Source of the DNA: Pseudooceanicola marinus
GTDB taxonomy: Bacteria > Pseudomonadota > Alphaproteobacteria > Rhodobacterales > Rhodobacteraceae
DNA length: 64,000 nt
NCBI RefSeq assembly: GCF_020177265.1
Contig: NZ_JAIVMC010000005.1
Location: 186,001-250,000, forward strand
Direction: 5' to 3'
A model generated the notes under the pieces. That model searched no databases. It saw only the letters and a program-made list of their open reading frames with translations, and was not told where the DNA came from. Both the position numbers and the translations under genes were made by a program. This document shows, piece by piece, positions 25,231-33,259 of this stretch (positions within the stretch are counted from its first letter, which is position 1; the number at the start of each line of letters is the position of its first letter).

Positions 25231-26463
25231 ATGCAAGAGTTTCAGATCCAGCGACTGGGCCACCACGGCGACGGGATCGCCGCAGGCCCCACAGGCCCGA
25301 TTTTCGCCCCCATGACCCTGCCCGGGGAACGGGTGACCGGCACGCTTTCGGGTGACCGGCTGGAGGGGGTGAAGATCCTCGAACCCGCCCCCGAACGGGT
25401 GGCGGCACCCTGCCGGCACTTCCGCTCCTGCGGGGGCTGCGCGGTGCAACACGCGGGCGACGATTACGTGGCGGCCTGGAAACGCGGGATCGTGGAAACC
25501 GCCCTGGCCGCCCAGGGGATCGAGGCAGAGATCGCGGGGGTCGAGACCTCGCCCGCGCAGTCCCGCCGCCGTGCGTCGCTCTCGGCGCGGCGCACGAAAT
25601 CGGGGGCCATCGCGGGGTTTCACGGGCGTGCCTCGGGCGCCATCGTCGAGGTGCCCGATTGCAAGCTGCTGCACCCCGACCTGATGCGCGCCATCCCCGT
25701 GGCCGAGGCCCTGGCCGTGGCAGGCGGTGCCCGCAAGGGAGAGCTGTCGGTGCTGGCGACCCTGTCGGAAGCGGGCCTCGACATCTCGGTGAAGGGCGGC
25801 AAGGAACTGGATGAACCCCTGCGGCTGACACTGACCGAGGCGGCGCAGAAGCTCGACCTGGCGCGCCTGTCGTGGGAGGGCGAGCTGATCGTCACCCGCA
25901 ACCCGCCGTTCCAGCGCTTTGGCCGCGCCCAGGTGGTGCCGCCGCCCGGGGCCTTCCTGCAGGCCACGCAGCACGGGCAGGACACGCTGCTGGCGCATGT
26001 GCTGGAGATCGTGAAGGGCGCCAAGAAGGTCGCGGATCTGTTCGCGGGCTGCGGCACCTTCGCCCTGCCGCTGTCGGAACGGGCCGAGGTGCTGGCGGTC
26101 GAGGGCGACCGGGCCATGACCGCCGCACTGGAAGACGGATGGCGCCGTGCCGGGGGGCTGCACGCCCTCAGCGCGATGCAGCGCGACCTGTTCCGCGATC
26201 CGCTGGAGGGCGAGGACCTGAAGGGCATCCAGGCCGCCGTGATCGACCCGCCGCGGGCCGGCGCCGAGGCGCAGGTGCGCGCCCTGGCCGAGGCCCGCAT
26301 GCCGGTGATCGCCGCCGTCAGCTGCAACCCCGTGACCTTCGCCCGTGACGCGCGCCACCTGCTGGCCGCCGGCTACACGATGGGCCCGGTGACGGTGGTG
26401 GACCAGTTCCGCTGGTCGCCCCACGTGGAGGTCGTGGCCGGATTTTCGCTCAACAAGTCGTGA
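25231..26463 (+). CDS. 23S rRNA (uracil-5-)-methyltransferase, RlmD/RlmC type
   Basis: The 410-residue protein makes 5-methyluridine in 23S rRNA. An N-terminal TRAM-like segment (QRLGHHGDGIA) is followed by an iron-sulphur cysteine set (CRHFRSCGGC and a later C in PDCKLLH). The SAM fold has DLFAGCGTFALPLSE; the catalytic part contains DPPRAGAE and VSCNPVTFARD, in which the cysteine of SCN is the nucleophile. The sequence is the usual 23S-type length. It is probably monocistronic, rightward, between the ABC exporter and the L,D-transpeptidase. Confidence 0.9.
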   Translation: MQEFQIQRLGHHGDGIAAGPTGPIFAPMTLPGERVTGTLSGDRLEGVKILEPAPERVAAPCRHFRSCGGCAVQHAGDDYVAAWKRGIVETALAAQGIEAEIAGVETSPAQSRRRASLSARRTKSGAIAGFHGRASGAIVEVPDCKLLHPDLMRAIPVAEALAVAGGARKGELSVLATLSEAGLDISVKGGKELDEPLRLTLTEAAQKLDLARLSWEGELIVTRNPPFQRFGRAQVVPPPGAFLQATQHGQDTLLAHVLEIVKGAKKVADLFAGCGTFALPLSERAEVLAVEGDRAMTAALEDGWRRAGGLHALSAMQRDLFRDPLEGEDLKGIQAAVIDPPRAGAEAQVRALAEARMPVIAAVSCNPVTFARDARHLLAAGYTMGPVTVVDQFRWSPHVEVVAGFSLNKS

Positions 26464-26536
26464 TCGCCGCCTTGCCGCTTTTCGCGGCCCCATGCGGGCT
26501 GGTAGACTGGGGAAAACCCCGAAAACGAGCAGATCA

Positions 26537-27025
26537 ATGAAAAGACGGGCAGTGCTTTCCCTGGTCCTGGCGGCAGTCGCCACGGCCTGTTCCAAGTTCC
26601 AGACCTACCGCGGGCCGGAGGTGACGCGCATCCACGTGCTGAAGGGTCAGCGGCGGATGTACCTGATGCATCACGACGAGGTGCTGAAGGCCTACGACAT
26701 CGGCCTGGGCTTCGCCCCCGTGGGCCACAAGCAGTTCGAGGGCGACGGCAAGACGCCGGAGGGGGCCTATATCATCGACCGCCGGAACCCCAATTCCGAG
26801 TTCCACCTGTCGATCGGTGTTTCCTACCCGAACGAGGCCGACATGGCCTTCGCCGAGGAACAGGGGCGCAGCCCGGGGGGTGACATCTTCATCCACGGCA
26901 AGCCGCGCAAGTACCGCAACGCGCCGCAGGACTGGACGGCCGGCTGCATCTCCGTCTCCGACAAGGAGGTGGAGGAGATCTACGCCATGGTGGGCAACGG
27001 CACCCCGATCTACATCCACCCCTGA
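26537..27025 (+). CDS. L,D-transpeptidase lipoprotein
   Basis: The 162-residue protein has a lipoprotein signal (MKRRAVLSLVLAAVATAC, lipobox ATAC with Cys18) and a YkuD domain. The catalytic motif is HGKPRKYRNAPQDWTAGCIS, in which the histidine and cysteine of H-x-n-(G)C-[IV]S make the active site. These enzymes form 3-3 peptidoglycan crosslinks or attach outer-membrane proteins to peptidoglycan. The ATG at 26537 has a GAGCAG upstream. It is closed by the strong terminator at 27060. A second L,D-transpeptidase lies 800 bases away. Confidence 0.88.
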   Translation: MKRRAVLSLVLAAVATACSKFQTYRGPEVTRIHVLKGQRRMYLMHHDEVLKAYDIGLGFAPVGHKQFEGDGKTPEGAYIIDRRNPNSEFHLSIGVSYPNEADMAFAEEQGRSPGGDIFIHGKPRKYRNAPQDWTAGCISVSDKEVEEIYAMVGNGTPIYIHP

Positions 27026-27059
27026 CCCCGATCGGATCGTGGCATGTCATGCGACATGA

Positions 27060-27087
27060 AAAAGGGCGGCCCGCGGGCCGCCCTTTT
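27060..27087. terminator. Bidirectional rho-independent terminator between the L,D-transpeptidase and CAP genes
   Basis: A perfect palindrome (AAAAGGGCGGCCC / GGGCCGCCCTTTT, arms 60-72 and 75-87) with a 2-base loop lies between two convergent genes. Each strand ends with four T's, so it can stop both. Confidence 0.88.
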
Positions 27088-27127
27088 CGTAACCACCTGA
27101 TATGTCTTGGATTAACCGCCGATGCGG

Positions 27128-27676
27128 TTACTGAGCCATCGCCATTTCGGGGTTGCGGGCGCCCATGATGAGGGTCCACCAGATCTTGCCGTTGTTTTCC
27201 TGGTGCCAGGCAAAGCCCATGTCGGTGGCGCGTTTGGACAGCAGCACGCGGCGGGTGTCATCCTTGTCCATCCAGGCGGAAATCGTCTCCATCTCGGTTT
27301 CGTAGGTCTCCGAGATGTTCTCGCCGATCAGGCCGCCGGGGTAGCCCACGCGCTGCACCCGGTCGATGGGCGAGGAGCCGTCGGAGCCGAAGTGCCAGGG
27401 GCGGTTCTGGTTGGACATGTCGCGCGAATGGGTGGCGGCCGCGGCGGTCAGCTGCGGGTTCAGCTGCACCGGCGGGGCGCCGGCGGCGCTGCGCAGGGTG
27501 TTGACCGAATCCAGGACCTCGTAGGGGATCCGGTTCCGCGCATTGCCCGAGATCCGGTAGAGCTTGGGCAGGGGTTTGCCGTCGGCGGCCAGGGTCGTCG
27601 TGGGCTGCTGCGTGGTGGGGCTGACGCAGCCGGACAGGAAAAGCATGGCCGGCAGGAGAAGTAGAATGAAACGCAT
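27128..27676 (-). CDS. CAP-domain (SCP-like) lipoprotein
   Basis: The 182-residue protein has a lipoprotein signal (MRFILLLLPAMLFLSGC, lipobox LSGC with Cys17). The rest is a CAP domain: LDSVNTLRSAAGAPPVQLNPQL, AAATHSRDMSNQNR, WHFGSDGSSPIDRVQRVGY, then GENIS and a C-terminal WW-type MGFAWHQENNGKIWWTLIMG. Bacterial CAP proteins bind lipid or cell-wall ligands; the function is unknown. It lies between two L,D-transpeptidase genes, which hints at an envelope role. Confidence 0.87.
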   Translation of the reverse strand: MRFILLLLPAMLFLSGCVSPTTQQPTTTLAADGKPLPKLYRISGNARNRIPYEVLDSVNTLRSAAGAPPVQLNPQLTAAAATHSRDMSNQNRPWHFGSDGSSPIDRVQRVGYPGGLIGENISETYETEMETISAWMDKDDTRRVLLSKRATDMGFAWHQENNGKIWWTLIMGARNPEMAMAQ

Positions 27677-27850
27677 CGGGGCTCCGCCGAGTTAAGTAAA
27701 GCTAAGACCGCTTAGCGCGGCCGGGTGACCTTTTCAAACGCACATGCCCGTGAGGCGGTTCAATGACATGCGTTTGAATTGCGACTGCGGCAACTTCGCC
27801 ATAAGGTGCCGCCGCAGGTCCGGCGCCATTTGGCCAGATCGGATACGGAG

Positions 27851-28477
27851 ATGAAAATGACTTTCCCCAAATTTCCCACGCGGCGTGCCTTCTTTGCCGG
27901 CGGTGCCGCTGCCCTCGCCAGTCCCGCCCTCGGCCAGGTGGTCGGCGGCGGCGAATACGCGACCCCCTTCGAGAACTCGACGGAAGTGGAGCGTGACCCG
28001 AACGAGACCGCGCGCCGCAACATCTCGTCCTTCCGCTCGCTCGACTGGCGCCCCTATTTCGACAATACGCGCAACGGCGCCATCCTGGTGGATATCGACA
28101 GCCGTGCGCTGCACTTCTGGTCCGAGGACCAGTCGGTCTATCGCCTCTATCCCACCTCGGTGCCGCTGACCGAGGACCTGACCCGGCGCGGCCGCACCTC
28201 GGTCGTGCAGAAGGTGGAGAACCCGACCTGGCGCCCGACGCCTTCGATGAAGGAACGCAACCCCGAGTGGCCCGACGTGGTCGAAGGCGGCGCGCCGGAT
28301 AACCCCTTGGGCGTGCGCGCTCTTTACCTCAGCTGGACCTACTACCGTATCCACGGCACCCACGACACGCGCAAGATCGGCCGCCGGTCCTCCAACGGCT
28401 GCATCGGACTCTACAACGAACACATCCTGGAGCTGTTCGACCTGTCGCAAGTGGGCACGCAAGTGTTGCTTATTTGA
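27851..28477 (+). CDS. L,D-transpeptidase with Tat-type signal
   Basis: The 208-residue protein begins KFPTRRAFFAGGAAALASPA, a twin-arginine-like signal (TRRAFF). The C-terminal YkuD motif is HGTHDTRKIGRRSSNGCIGL, with the catalytic histidine and cysteine present (SNGCIGL). The ATG at 27851 is chosen because CGGAG lies just upstream and the frame to 27779 has no start support. It is longer than the lipoprotein homologue at 26537 and would be released or periplasmic. Rightward; the 59-residue secreted peptide gene follows 146 bases later. Confidence 0.88.
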   Translation: MKMTFPKFPTRRAFFAGGAAALASPALGQVVGGGEYATPFENSTEVERDPNETARRNISSFRSLDWRPYFDNTRNGAILVDIDSRALHFWSEDQSVYRLYPTSVPLTEDLTRRGRTSVVQKVENPTWRPTPSMKERNPEWPDVVEGGAPDNPLGVRALYLSWTYYRIHGTHDTRKIGRRSSNGCIGLYNEHILELFDLSQVGTQVLLI

Positions 28478-28623
28478 CGACATTTCCGTGTGCGGGTTGG
28501 ACCTTACGCATGTTGCCAATTGCATTTTGCGCCCCGGCCCGCGTATGACGGAATCACGAGGTAAGTCTTGGGTGCCGGTCGATCTATGTCTATTCGTCTG
28601 CCGGCCTTTATCTGGAGGATAAA

Positions 28624-28803
28624 ATGAAAAAACTCGTTCTCGCCGCCGCTCTGGCCGCAGCCGCAACCACCGCTTCCGCTGGCGCCTACTCCGAGCCGGT
28701 CATCGAAGCTCCGGTTGTCGTCGAAGAAACCACCAGCTCGTCCGCCGGCATCATCCTGCCGCTGATCCTGCTGGCCGTGGTTGCTGCAGCCATCGCCGAC
28801 TAA
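28624..28803 (+). CDS. Small secreted/anchored peptide of unknown function (59 residues)
   Basis: This open frame is short: MKKLVLAAALAAAATTASAG, then a Val/Glu/Pro-rich mid-part, and a hydrophobic tail (AGIILPLILLAVVAAAIAD). It has a perfect GGAGG Shine-Dalgarno and a strong terminator. The layout (signal peptide, short acidic linker, C-terminal membrane helix) resembles small proteins I recall as common in Rhodobacteraceae, with no known function. A candidate promoter is TTGCAT, 18 bases, TATGAC (28520-28549). It would be a small membrane or periplasmic peptide; codon use is GC-rich like real genes. Confidence 0.78.
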   Translation: MKKLVLAAALAAAATTASAGAYSEPVIEAPVVVEETTSSSAGIILPLILLAVVAAAIAD

Positions 28804-28828
28804 TTCGGCAGGCGCATAGCAAACAAAG

Positions 28829-28858
28829 AAGGCGGTGGAGCAATCCACCGCCTTTTTT
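28829..28858 (+). terminator. Rho-independent terminator of the small secreted peptide gene
   Basis: Perfect 11-bp stem AAGGCGGTGGA (28829-28839) / TCCACCGCCTT (28844-28854), loop GCAA, then four more T's. It lies 25 bases after the stop. Confidence 0.88.
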
Positions 28859-28930
28859 CATGTCTGCTGCCCAGATCCGGGGACGCCGGGCGTCGGGTGG
28901 GCAGGCCGCCATCGGCCCGCCCGGGGCCTG

Positions 28931-29983
28931 TCAGTCCAGCCAGCCCTGCAGGTTGCGCTCGATCTCGAAGGCCAGCGCGGCGATATGTTCCTCGTCGTCG
29001 TTCAGGCAGGGCACGTAGGTGAAGCTTTCGCCGCCCGCATGTTCGAAGCTCTCGCGGATCTCCTCGTTGATCTCCTCCAGCGTCTCGATGCAGTCGGCGG
29101 AGAAGGCGGGCGCGATCACGGCGATCTTCTTCTTGCCGGCCTCGGCCAGGCGCGCGACCTCTTCCACCGTGTAGGGCTGCAGCCAGTCCTCGGGGCCGAA
29201 CTTCGACTGGAAGGTCGTGGTGATCTGCCCGTCGTCCCAGCCCAGCCGTTCCTTCAGCAGGCGCGTCGTCTTCACGCACTGGCAATGGTAGGGGTCCCCT
29301 TCGGTCAGGTAGCGGAACGGCAGGCCGTGGTAGGAACAGACCAGGATGTCGGGCTGGTCCTCCATTTCCGCGTACTTGCGTTCCACCGAAGCCGCCAGGG
29401 CCTCGATATAGGCGGGGCTGTCGAAGTAGGGCGGCAGGGTGCGGGTCGCCGGCTGCCACTTCTCCTCCATCAGGGCGCGGAAGAACTGGTCGTTGGCGGT
29501 GGCCGTCGTGGCGCCGGCGTACTGCGGGTAGAGGGGGCAGAACAGGATCTTGGTGCAACCCGCCTCGACCATCTTGCGCACCTTCGACCGGGTCGAGGGA
29601 TTGCCGTAGCGCATGCAGAAATCGACCATCACCACCTCTTCGCCATAGCGTTCGGCCAGGGCGGCGGTCAGCGCGGCGGTCTGCGCCTTGGTGATCGTCA
29701 TCAGGGGCGATTCGTCGTCTTCCGTGTTCCAGATCGTGCGGTAGGCCGCGCCGGATTTGAACGGGCGGATCGACAGGACGATGCCCTGCAGGATCGGCTG
29801 CCATTTCCATTTCGGATAGTCGATGACGCGCTGGTCGCTGAGGAACTCCGACAGGTAGCGGCGCATGGACCAGTAATCGGTGTTGTCCGGCGTGCCGAGG
29901 TTGGCCAACAGCACGCCCACCTTTTCCCGCGGGATGGCCGGGTGGCTGGCGGGGGCGTGGTCGGGGCGGGTGGCGTCGTCCAT
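28931..29983 (-). CDS. hemH: Ferrochelatase
   Basis: Ferrochelatase inserts Fe2+ into protoporphyrin IX, the last step of protohaem synthesis. The 350-residue protein has the family start KVGVLLANLGTPD, the segment FCPLYPQYAGATTA, the active-site SYHGLPFRYL (the histidine of SYHG is the metal-abstracting residue) and the ending FSADCIETLEEI. An AGGAGAG Shine-Dalgarno precedes the ATG at 29983. An NDUFAF5-like methyltransferase gene lies upstream in the same direction. Confidence 0.95.
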   Translation of the reverse strand: MDDATRPDHAPASHPAIPREKVGVLLANLGTPDNTDYWSMRRYLSEFLSDQRVIDYPKWKWQPILQGIVLSIRPFKSGAAYRTIWNTEDDESPLMTITKAQTAALTAALAERYGEEVVMVDFCMRYGNPSTRSKVRKMVEAGCTKILFCPLYPQYAGATTATANDQFFRALMEEKWQPATRTLPPYFDSPAYIEALAASVERKYAEMEDQPDILVCSYHGLPFRYLTEGDPYHCQCVKTTRLLKERLGWDDGQITTTFQSKFGPEDWLQPYTVEEVARLAEAGKKKIAVIAPAFSADCIETLEEINEEIRESFEHAGGESFTYVPCLNDDEEHIAALAFEIERNLQGWLD

Positions 29984-30073
29984 GGGGGCTCTCCTGGCAA
30001 TGTCGTCCCCGGAGATAGAGGGTTCACGCCCCGGGTCAATGCGTCACGTCATCAGGCGCGGGCCGCTGCGCCG

Positions 30074-30901
30074 TCAGGATTTCAGCGGTGTCTCGGTGGT
30101 GCTCAGCGCCTCGGCCAGGGAGGCGCGGGCGGAACCGGGGCGCAGCGGTTGCTGCTGGCTTTCATGCGGGGCCCAGCCGGTCAGGGTGACCAGCTCGAAG
30201 GTGGCGGGCACGCGCCCCTCGGCGTCGCCATGGGTCTGCAGGTACAGCTCGACCGCGCGCATCATGACGGCCCGGCGCGTCGGGTGGCGCAGCCGGTCGT
30301 TCAGCGCGTTGCCCTCGCCCATGGCGCGCAGGTCCGCCAGCAGTTTCAGCGGCGAGGAATAATCGACCTGTACCGTGTCGCTGTCGGCCACCGGCAGGGC
30401 AAACCCCGCCCGTTGCAGCAGGCCGCCCATGTCGCGGATCTCTCCCATGGGGGCGATGCGCGGCGACAACCCGCCCGTCACCTCGACCTCGGCCTGGCCC
30501 AGGCAGGCGCGCAGCTCGGTCAGGGTCTGGCCGCCGAAGAAGACCGCCAGCATCAGCCCGTCGGGCCGCAGGGCGCGGCGGCACTGGATCAGTTGGCCGA
30601 CCGGGTCGTTGGACCAGTGCAGATCGAAGACATGCATCACGAGGTCTGCGGATCCGGGTTCCACGTCCAGCACCTCCGCCGCGGGGATGATCCGCGGCGC
30701 GACCGGGAAGGGCGCGGTCAGGGCGCGCCAGTGGTCGGGGTAGGGCGTGACCAGCAGGGGATTGGTAAACTCTCTCTTAACCATCTCGACCCGATCCTGA
30801 AGGTCCAGCGCGGCGCGCTCGTGCAGGAAAAGGGCGTCTGCGGTGGCGCGGGCCCGGTTGCGGGCCAGGGCGTCGGTATCGGTGAGGATCGGATGGGTCA
30901 T
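30074..30901 (-). CDS. NDUFAF5-like SAM-dependent methyltransferase-fold protein
   Basis: The 275-residue protein has a degenerate methyltransferase fold. It matches the mitochondrial complex I assembly factor NDUFAF5 in several blocks: the LHWSNDPVGQLIQCRRALRP segment, FGGQTLTELRACL, GGLSPRIAPMGEIRDMGGLL, the LRAMGEGNALNDR region and a C-terminal GWAPHESQQQPLRPGSA. NDUFAF5 hydroxylates an arginine of the NDUFS7/NuoB subunit. The same role in bacteria is inferred only. It sits between hemH and comF and is divergent from comF. Older annotation would call it BioC-like, which the motifs do not support. Confidence 0.8.
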   Translation of the reverse strand: MTHPILTDTDALARNRARATADALFLHERAALDLQDRVEMVKREFTNPLLVTPYPDHWRALTAPFPVAPRIIPAAEVLDVEPGSADLVMHVFDLHWSNDPVGQLIQCRRALRPDGLMLAVFFGGQTLTELRACLGQAEVEVTGGLSPRIAPMGEIRDMGGLLQRAGFALPVADSDTVQVDYSSPLKLLADLRAMGEGNALNDRLRHPTRRAVMMRAVELYLQTHGDAEGRVPATFELVTLTGWAPHESQQQPLRPGSARASLAEALSTTETPLKS

Positions 30902-30937
30902 GCGCGACTAGATAGGAGCTTCGGCGGCGCTGTGCAA

Positions 30938-31657
30938 ATGGCACTGCGCCTGATCTATCCGCCGCGCTGCCTGGGCTGCGGCGGGCTGGTCGAAAGCGAC
31001 TTCGGTCTGTGCGGCCCGTGCTGGCGCGACACGCCCTTCATCGGGGGTCTGGCCTGCGATGGCTGCGGGCTGCCGCTGCCCGGCGGGCGGCCGGGCGAGG
31101 TGGCGCGCTGCGACGGCTGCCTGGCCGATCCGCCGCCCTGGGCGCAGGGGCGGGCGGTGATCCTGTATGAAGGGATGGGGCGGAAACTGGTGCTGGGGCT
31201 GAAGCATGGCGACCGGCATGACATCGCGGCCCCCGCATCCGCCTGGCTGGCCGAGGCGGCGGAGGGGATCGTGGCCCCCGGCACCGTCATCGCGCCGATC
31301 CCGCTGCACTGGCGGCGACGGGTGCGGCGCGGCTACAACCAGTCGGCCCTGCTGTCACGTGGACTGGCCCGCGCCCTGGCGGCGCATGCGGTGCTGGACC
31401 TGCCCGACCTGCTGGAACGCCCCCGCGCCACGCCCTCGCTGGACGGGCGGCAGCGGGCCGAGCGACGCGCGATCCTGGAGGGCGCGATCCGGGTCACGCC
31501 CCGGTACGCCGACAGGCTGGCGGGGCGCCCGGTGCTTCTGGTCGACGATGTCCTGACCTCGGGGGCGACCTTTTCGGCGGCAACCCGGGCCTGCCAGGCC
31601 GCCGGTGCCGCAACGGTTGCGGTTCTGGCACTGGCGCGGGTGGGCAAAGCACCTTAG
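30938..31657 (+). CDS. comF: ComF family protein (double zinc ribbon / phosphoribosyltransferase)
   Basis: The 239-residue protein has an N-terminal zinc-binding part (PPRCLGCGG, then LCGPCW, CDGCGLPLPG and CDGC) and a phosphoribosyltransferase domain with the PRPP motif PVLLVDDVLTSGATF near residue 195. In other bacteria ComF helps single-strand DNA uptake during transformation, but here it need not be. The ATG at 30938 is used; a GTG at 30932 is an alternative. Divergent from the NDUFAF5-like gene. The glutaredoxin gene starts 32 bases after the stop. Confidence 0.9.
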   Translation: MALRLIYPPRCLGCGGLVESDFGLCGPCWRDTPFIGGLACDGCGLPLPGGRPGEVARCDGCLADPPPWAQGRAVILYEGMGRKLVLGLKHGDRHDIAAPASAWLAEAAEGIVAPGTVIAPIPLHWRRRVRRGYNQSALLSRGLARALAAHAVLDLPDLLERPRATPSLDGRQRAERRAILEGAIRVTPRYADRLAGRPVLLVDDVLTSGATFSAATRACQAAGAATVAVLALARVGKAP

Positions 31658-31689
31658 GTTGGCGGCCGAACCGGATAACGGAGGCTCCC

Positions 31690-31950
31690 GTGCAGACCAT
31701 TGAAATCTATACCAAGCCGACCTGCGGCTTCTGCCATGCCGCCAAGCGCCTGCTGACCAGCAAGGGCGCCGAATTCACCGAGATCGACATCGCCCAGCAC
31801 CCGGAACGCCGGGGCGAGATGATCAGCCGCGCCTCGGGCGGGTCCACCGTGCCACAGATCTTCGTGGGTGAGATCCATGTCGGCGGCTGTGACGAGCTGA
31901 TGGCGCTGGAACGTGCCGGCAAGCTCGACCCCCTTCTGGCAATGGAGTGA
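31690..31950 (+). CDS. grxC: Glutaredoxin 3-type
   Basis: The 86-residue protein is a thioredoxin-fold glutaredoxin. The active site is C12-G-F-C15 in YTKPTCGFCHAAKRLL, and later TVPQIFVG and GGCDEL are the glutathione-binding cis-proline and GG-[CS]-D motifs. It reduces glutathione-mixed disulphides. The CGFC active site differs from the usual CPYC. It lies between comF and the nitrilase gene, which starts five bases after its stop. Confidence 0.93.
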   Translation: MQTIEIYTKPTCGFCHAAKRLLTSKGAEFTEIDIAQHPERRGEMISRASGGSTVPQIFVGEIHVGGCDELMALERAGKLDPLLAME

Positions 31951-31954
31951 TCCC

Positions 31955-32809
31955 GTGGCCGCGCCCGTCAAAGCCGCCCTTCTGCAGATCACCTCGACCG
32001 ATCAGCCGCAGGACAACCTCGGCATGATCCGCGCCATGGTGGCCGAGGCCGCCGGCCAGGGCGCGGGGTTCGTGCTGACGCCGGAGGTGTCGAACTGCCT
32101 GTCCAATTCGCGTGCGCATCAGCGCGAGGTGCTGTGCATGCAGGACGACGACCCCGTGCTGGCAGGCCTGCGCGCCCAAGCGGCGGAGCTGGGCATCTGG
32201 CTTCTGATCGGCTCGCTCGGGCTGAAGACGGGCGAGGCGGACGGGCGGTTCGCCAACCGCTCCTTCCTGATCGACCCAAAGGGCGGGATCGCTGCCTGGT
32301 ACGACAAGATCCATATGTTCGACGTGAACGTGGACGCCCATGAAACCTACCGCGAATCCGATGGTTACCGCCCCGGTGATCGCGCGGTGGTCGCCGCGAC
32401 GCCCTTTGGCACGGTGGGGATGACCATCTGCTACGACGTACGCTTTCCCTACCTGCACCGGGCACTGGCCAAGGCCGGCGCGACGATCCTGACCGCGCCC
32501 GCCGCCTTCAGCCCCGTCACCGGCGCCGCCCATTGGGAGCCGCTGCAACGCGCCCGGGCGATCGAGACCGGCTGCTACGTGCTGGCGCCCGCGCAGACCG
32601 GGCTGCACACCCGCCCGGACCAGAAGGAACGCCGCACCCATGGTCATTCCATGGTGGTAGCGCCCTGGGGCGAGGTCCTGCTGGACATGGGCACCGAGAC
32701 CGGCATCGGCTATGCCGAGATCGACCCCGCCGCCGTGACCAGTGCGCGCAAGCGGGTGCCGTCGCTGGGCCATGACCGGCCCTTCTCCCTCGATACTTCC
32801 GCGCTCTGA
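31955..32809 (+). CDS. Nitrilase-family amidohydrolase (Nit2/omega-amidase-like)
   Basis: The 284-residue protein is from a GTG start at 31955. The catalytic triad of the nitrilase superfamily is present: Glu in VLTPEVSN, Lys in WYDKIHMFDV and Cys in GMTICYDVRFP. The YDKIHMFD and CYDVRFPYLHR patterns are typical of the Nit1/Nit2 group, which hydrolyses deaminated glutathione or omega-amides of 2-oxoglutaramate. It starts 5 bases after grxC, suggesting one transcript, so a glutathione-linked repair role is a reasonable inference. Confidence 0.87.
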   Translation: MAAPVKAALLQITSTDQPQDNLGMIRAMVAEAAGQGAGFVLTPEVSNCLSNSRAHQREVLCMQDDDPVLAGLRAQAAELGIWLLIGSLGLKTGEADGRFANRSFLIDPKGGIAAWYDKIHMFDVNVDAHETYRESDGYRPGDRAVVAATPFGTVGMTICYDVRFPYLHRALAKAGATILTAPAAFSPVTGAAHWEPLQRARAIETGCYVLAPAQTGLHTRPDQKERRTHGHSMVVAPWGEVLLDMGTETGIGYAEIDPAAVTSARKRVPSLGHDRPFSLDTSAL

Positions 32810-32815
32810 GGCCCC

Positions 32816-33259
32816 ATGGACGGACCCAGGAATTCCCTCGCCATCGCGCTGTTCTCCGAGATCCTGGCGGTGGATCAGATGATCCGCAACCGCCTGTCCA
32901 AGGTGTTGCCCAAGGGGATGGAGCTGTCGCATTTCTCGGTGCTGAACCACCTGGCGCGGACCGGCACTGAACGCAGCCCGGCACAGCTGGCGCAGACGTT
33001 TCACGTGACGCGCGGCGCGATGACCAACACCCTGGGGAAGCTGGAATGGGCGGGCTACGTGCATATCCGGCCCGACTGGGATGATGCGCGGCGCAAGATG
33101 GTGGCGATCAGCCCCGCCGGGCGCCAGGCCCGCGATGCGGCGCTGACGGCGGTGGCGCCGCTGTTCGCCGGCATGCTGGACGAGATCCCCGAGGAAAAGG
33201 TGCGCGCCATGTTGCCCTTGCTGCGGGAACTGCGCGGCAAGCTCGACGACGAGCGTTAA
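32816..33259 (+). CDS. MarR-family transcriptional regulator
   Basis: The 147-residue protein has a MarR winged helix: LSHFSVLNHLARTG, SPAQLAQTFHVTRGAMTNTL (recognition helix) and a wing GYVHIRPDWDDARRKMVAIS (the DxRxxxV type). The ligand and targets are unknown. It follows the nitrilase gene by six bases and its stop overlaps by four bases the exchanger gene, which runs in the opposite direction. Autoregulation of the grxC operon is possible but not shown. Confidence 0.88.
   Translation: MDGPRNSLAIALFSEILAVDQMIRNRLSKVLPKGMELSHFSVLNHLARTGTERSPAQLAQTFHVTRGAMTNTLGKLEWAGYVHIRPDWDDARRKMVAISPAGRQARDAALTAVAPLFAGMLDEIPEEKVRAMLPLLRELRGKLDDER

Noticed and set aside
28835-31657. A 940-residue rightward open frame running through hemH and the NDUFAF5-like gene into comF
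   Set aside because: Only the last 239 residues match a family (ComF). The remainder is antisense to hemH and the methyltransferase gene.
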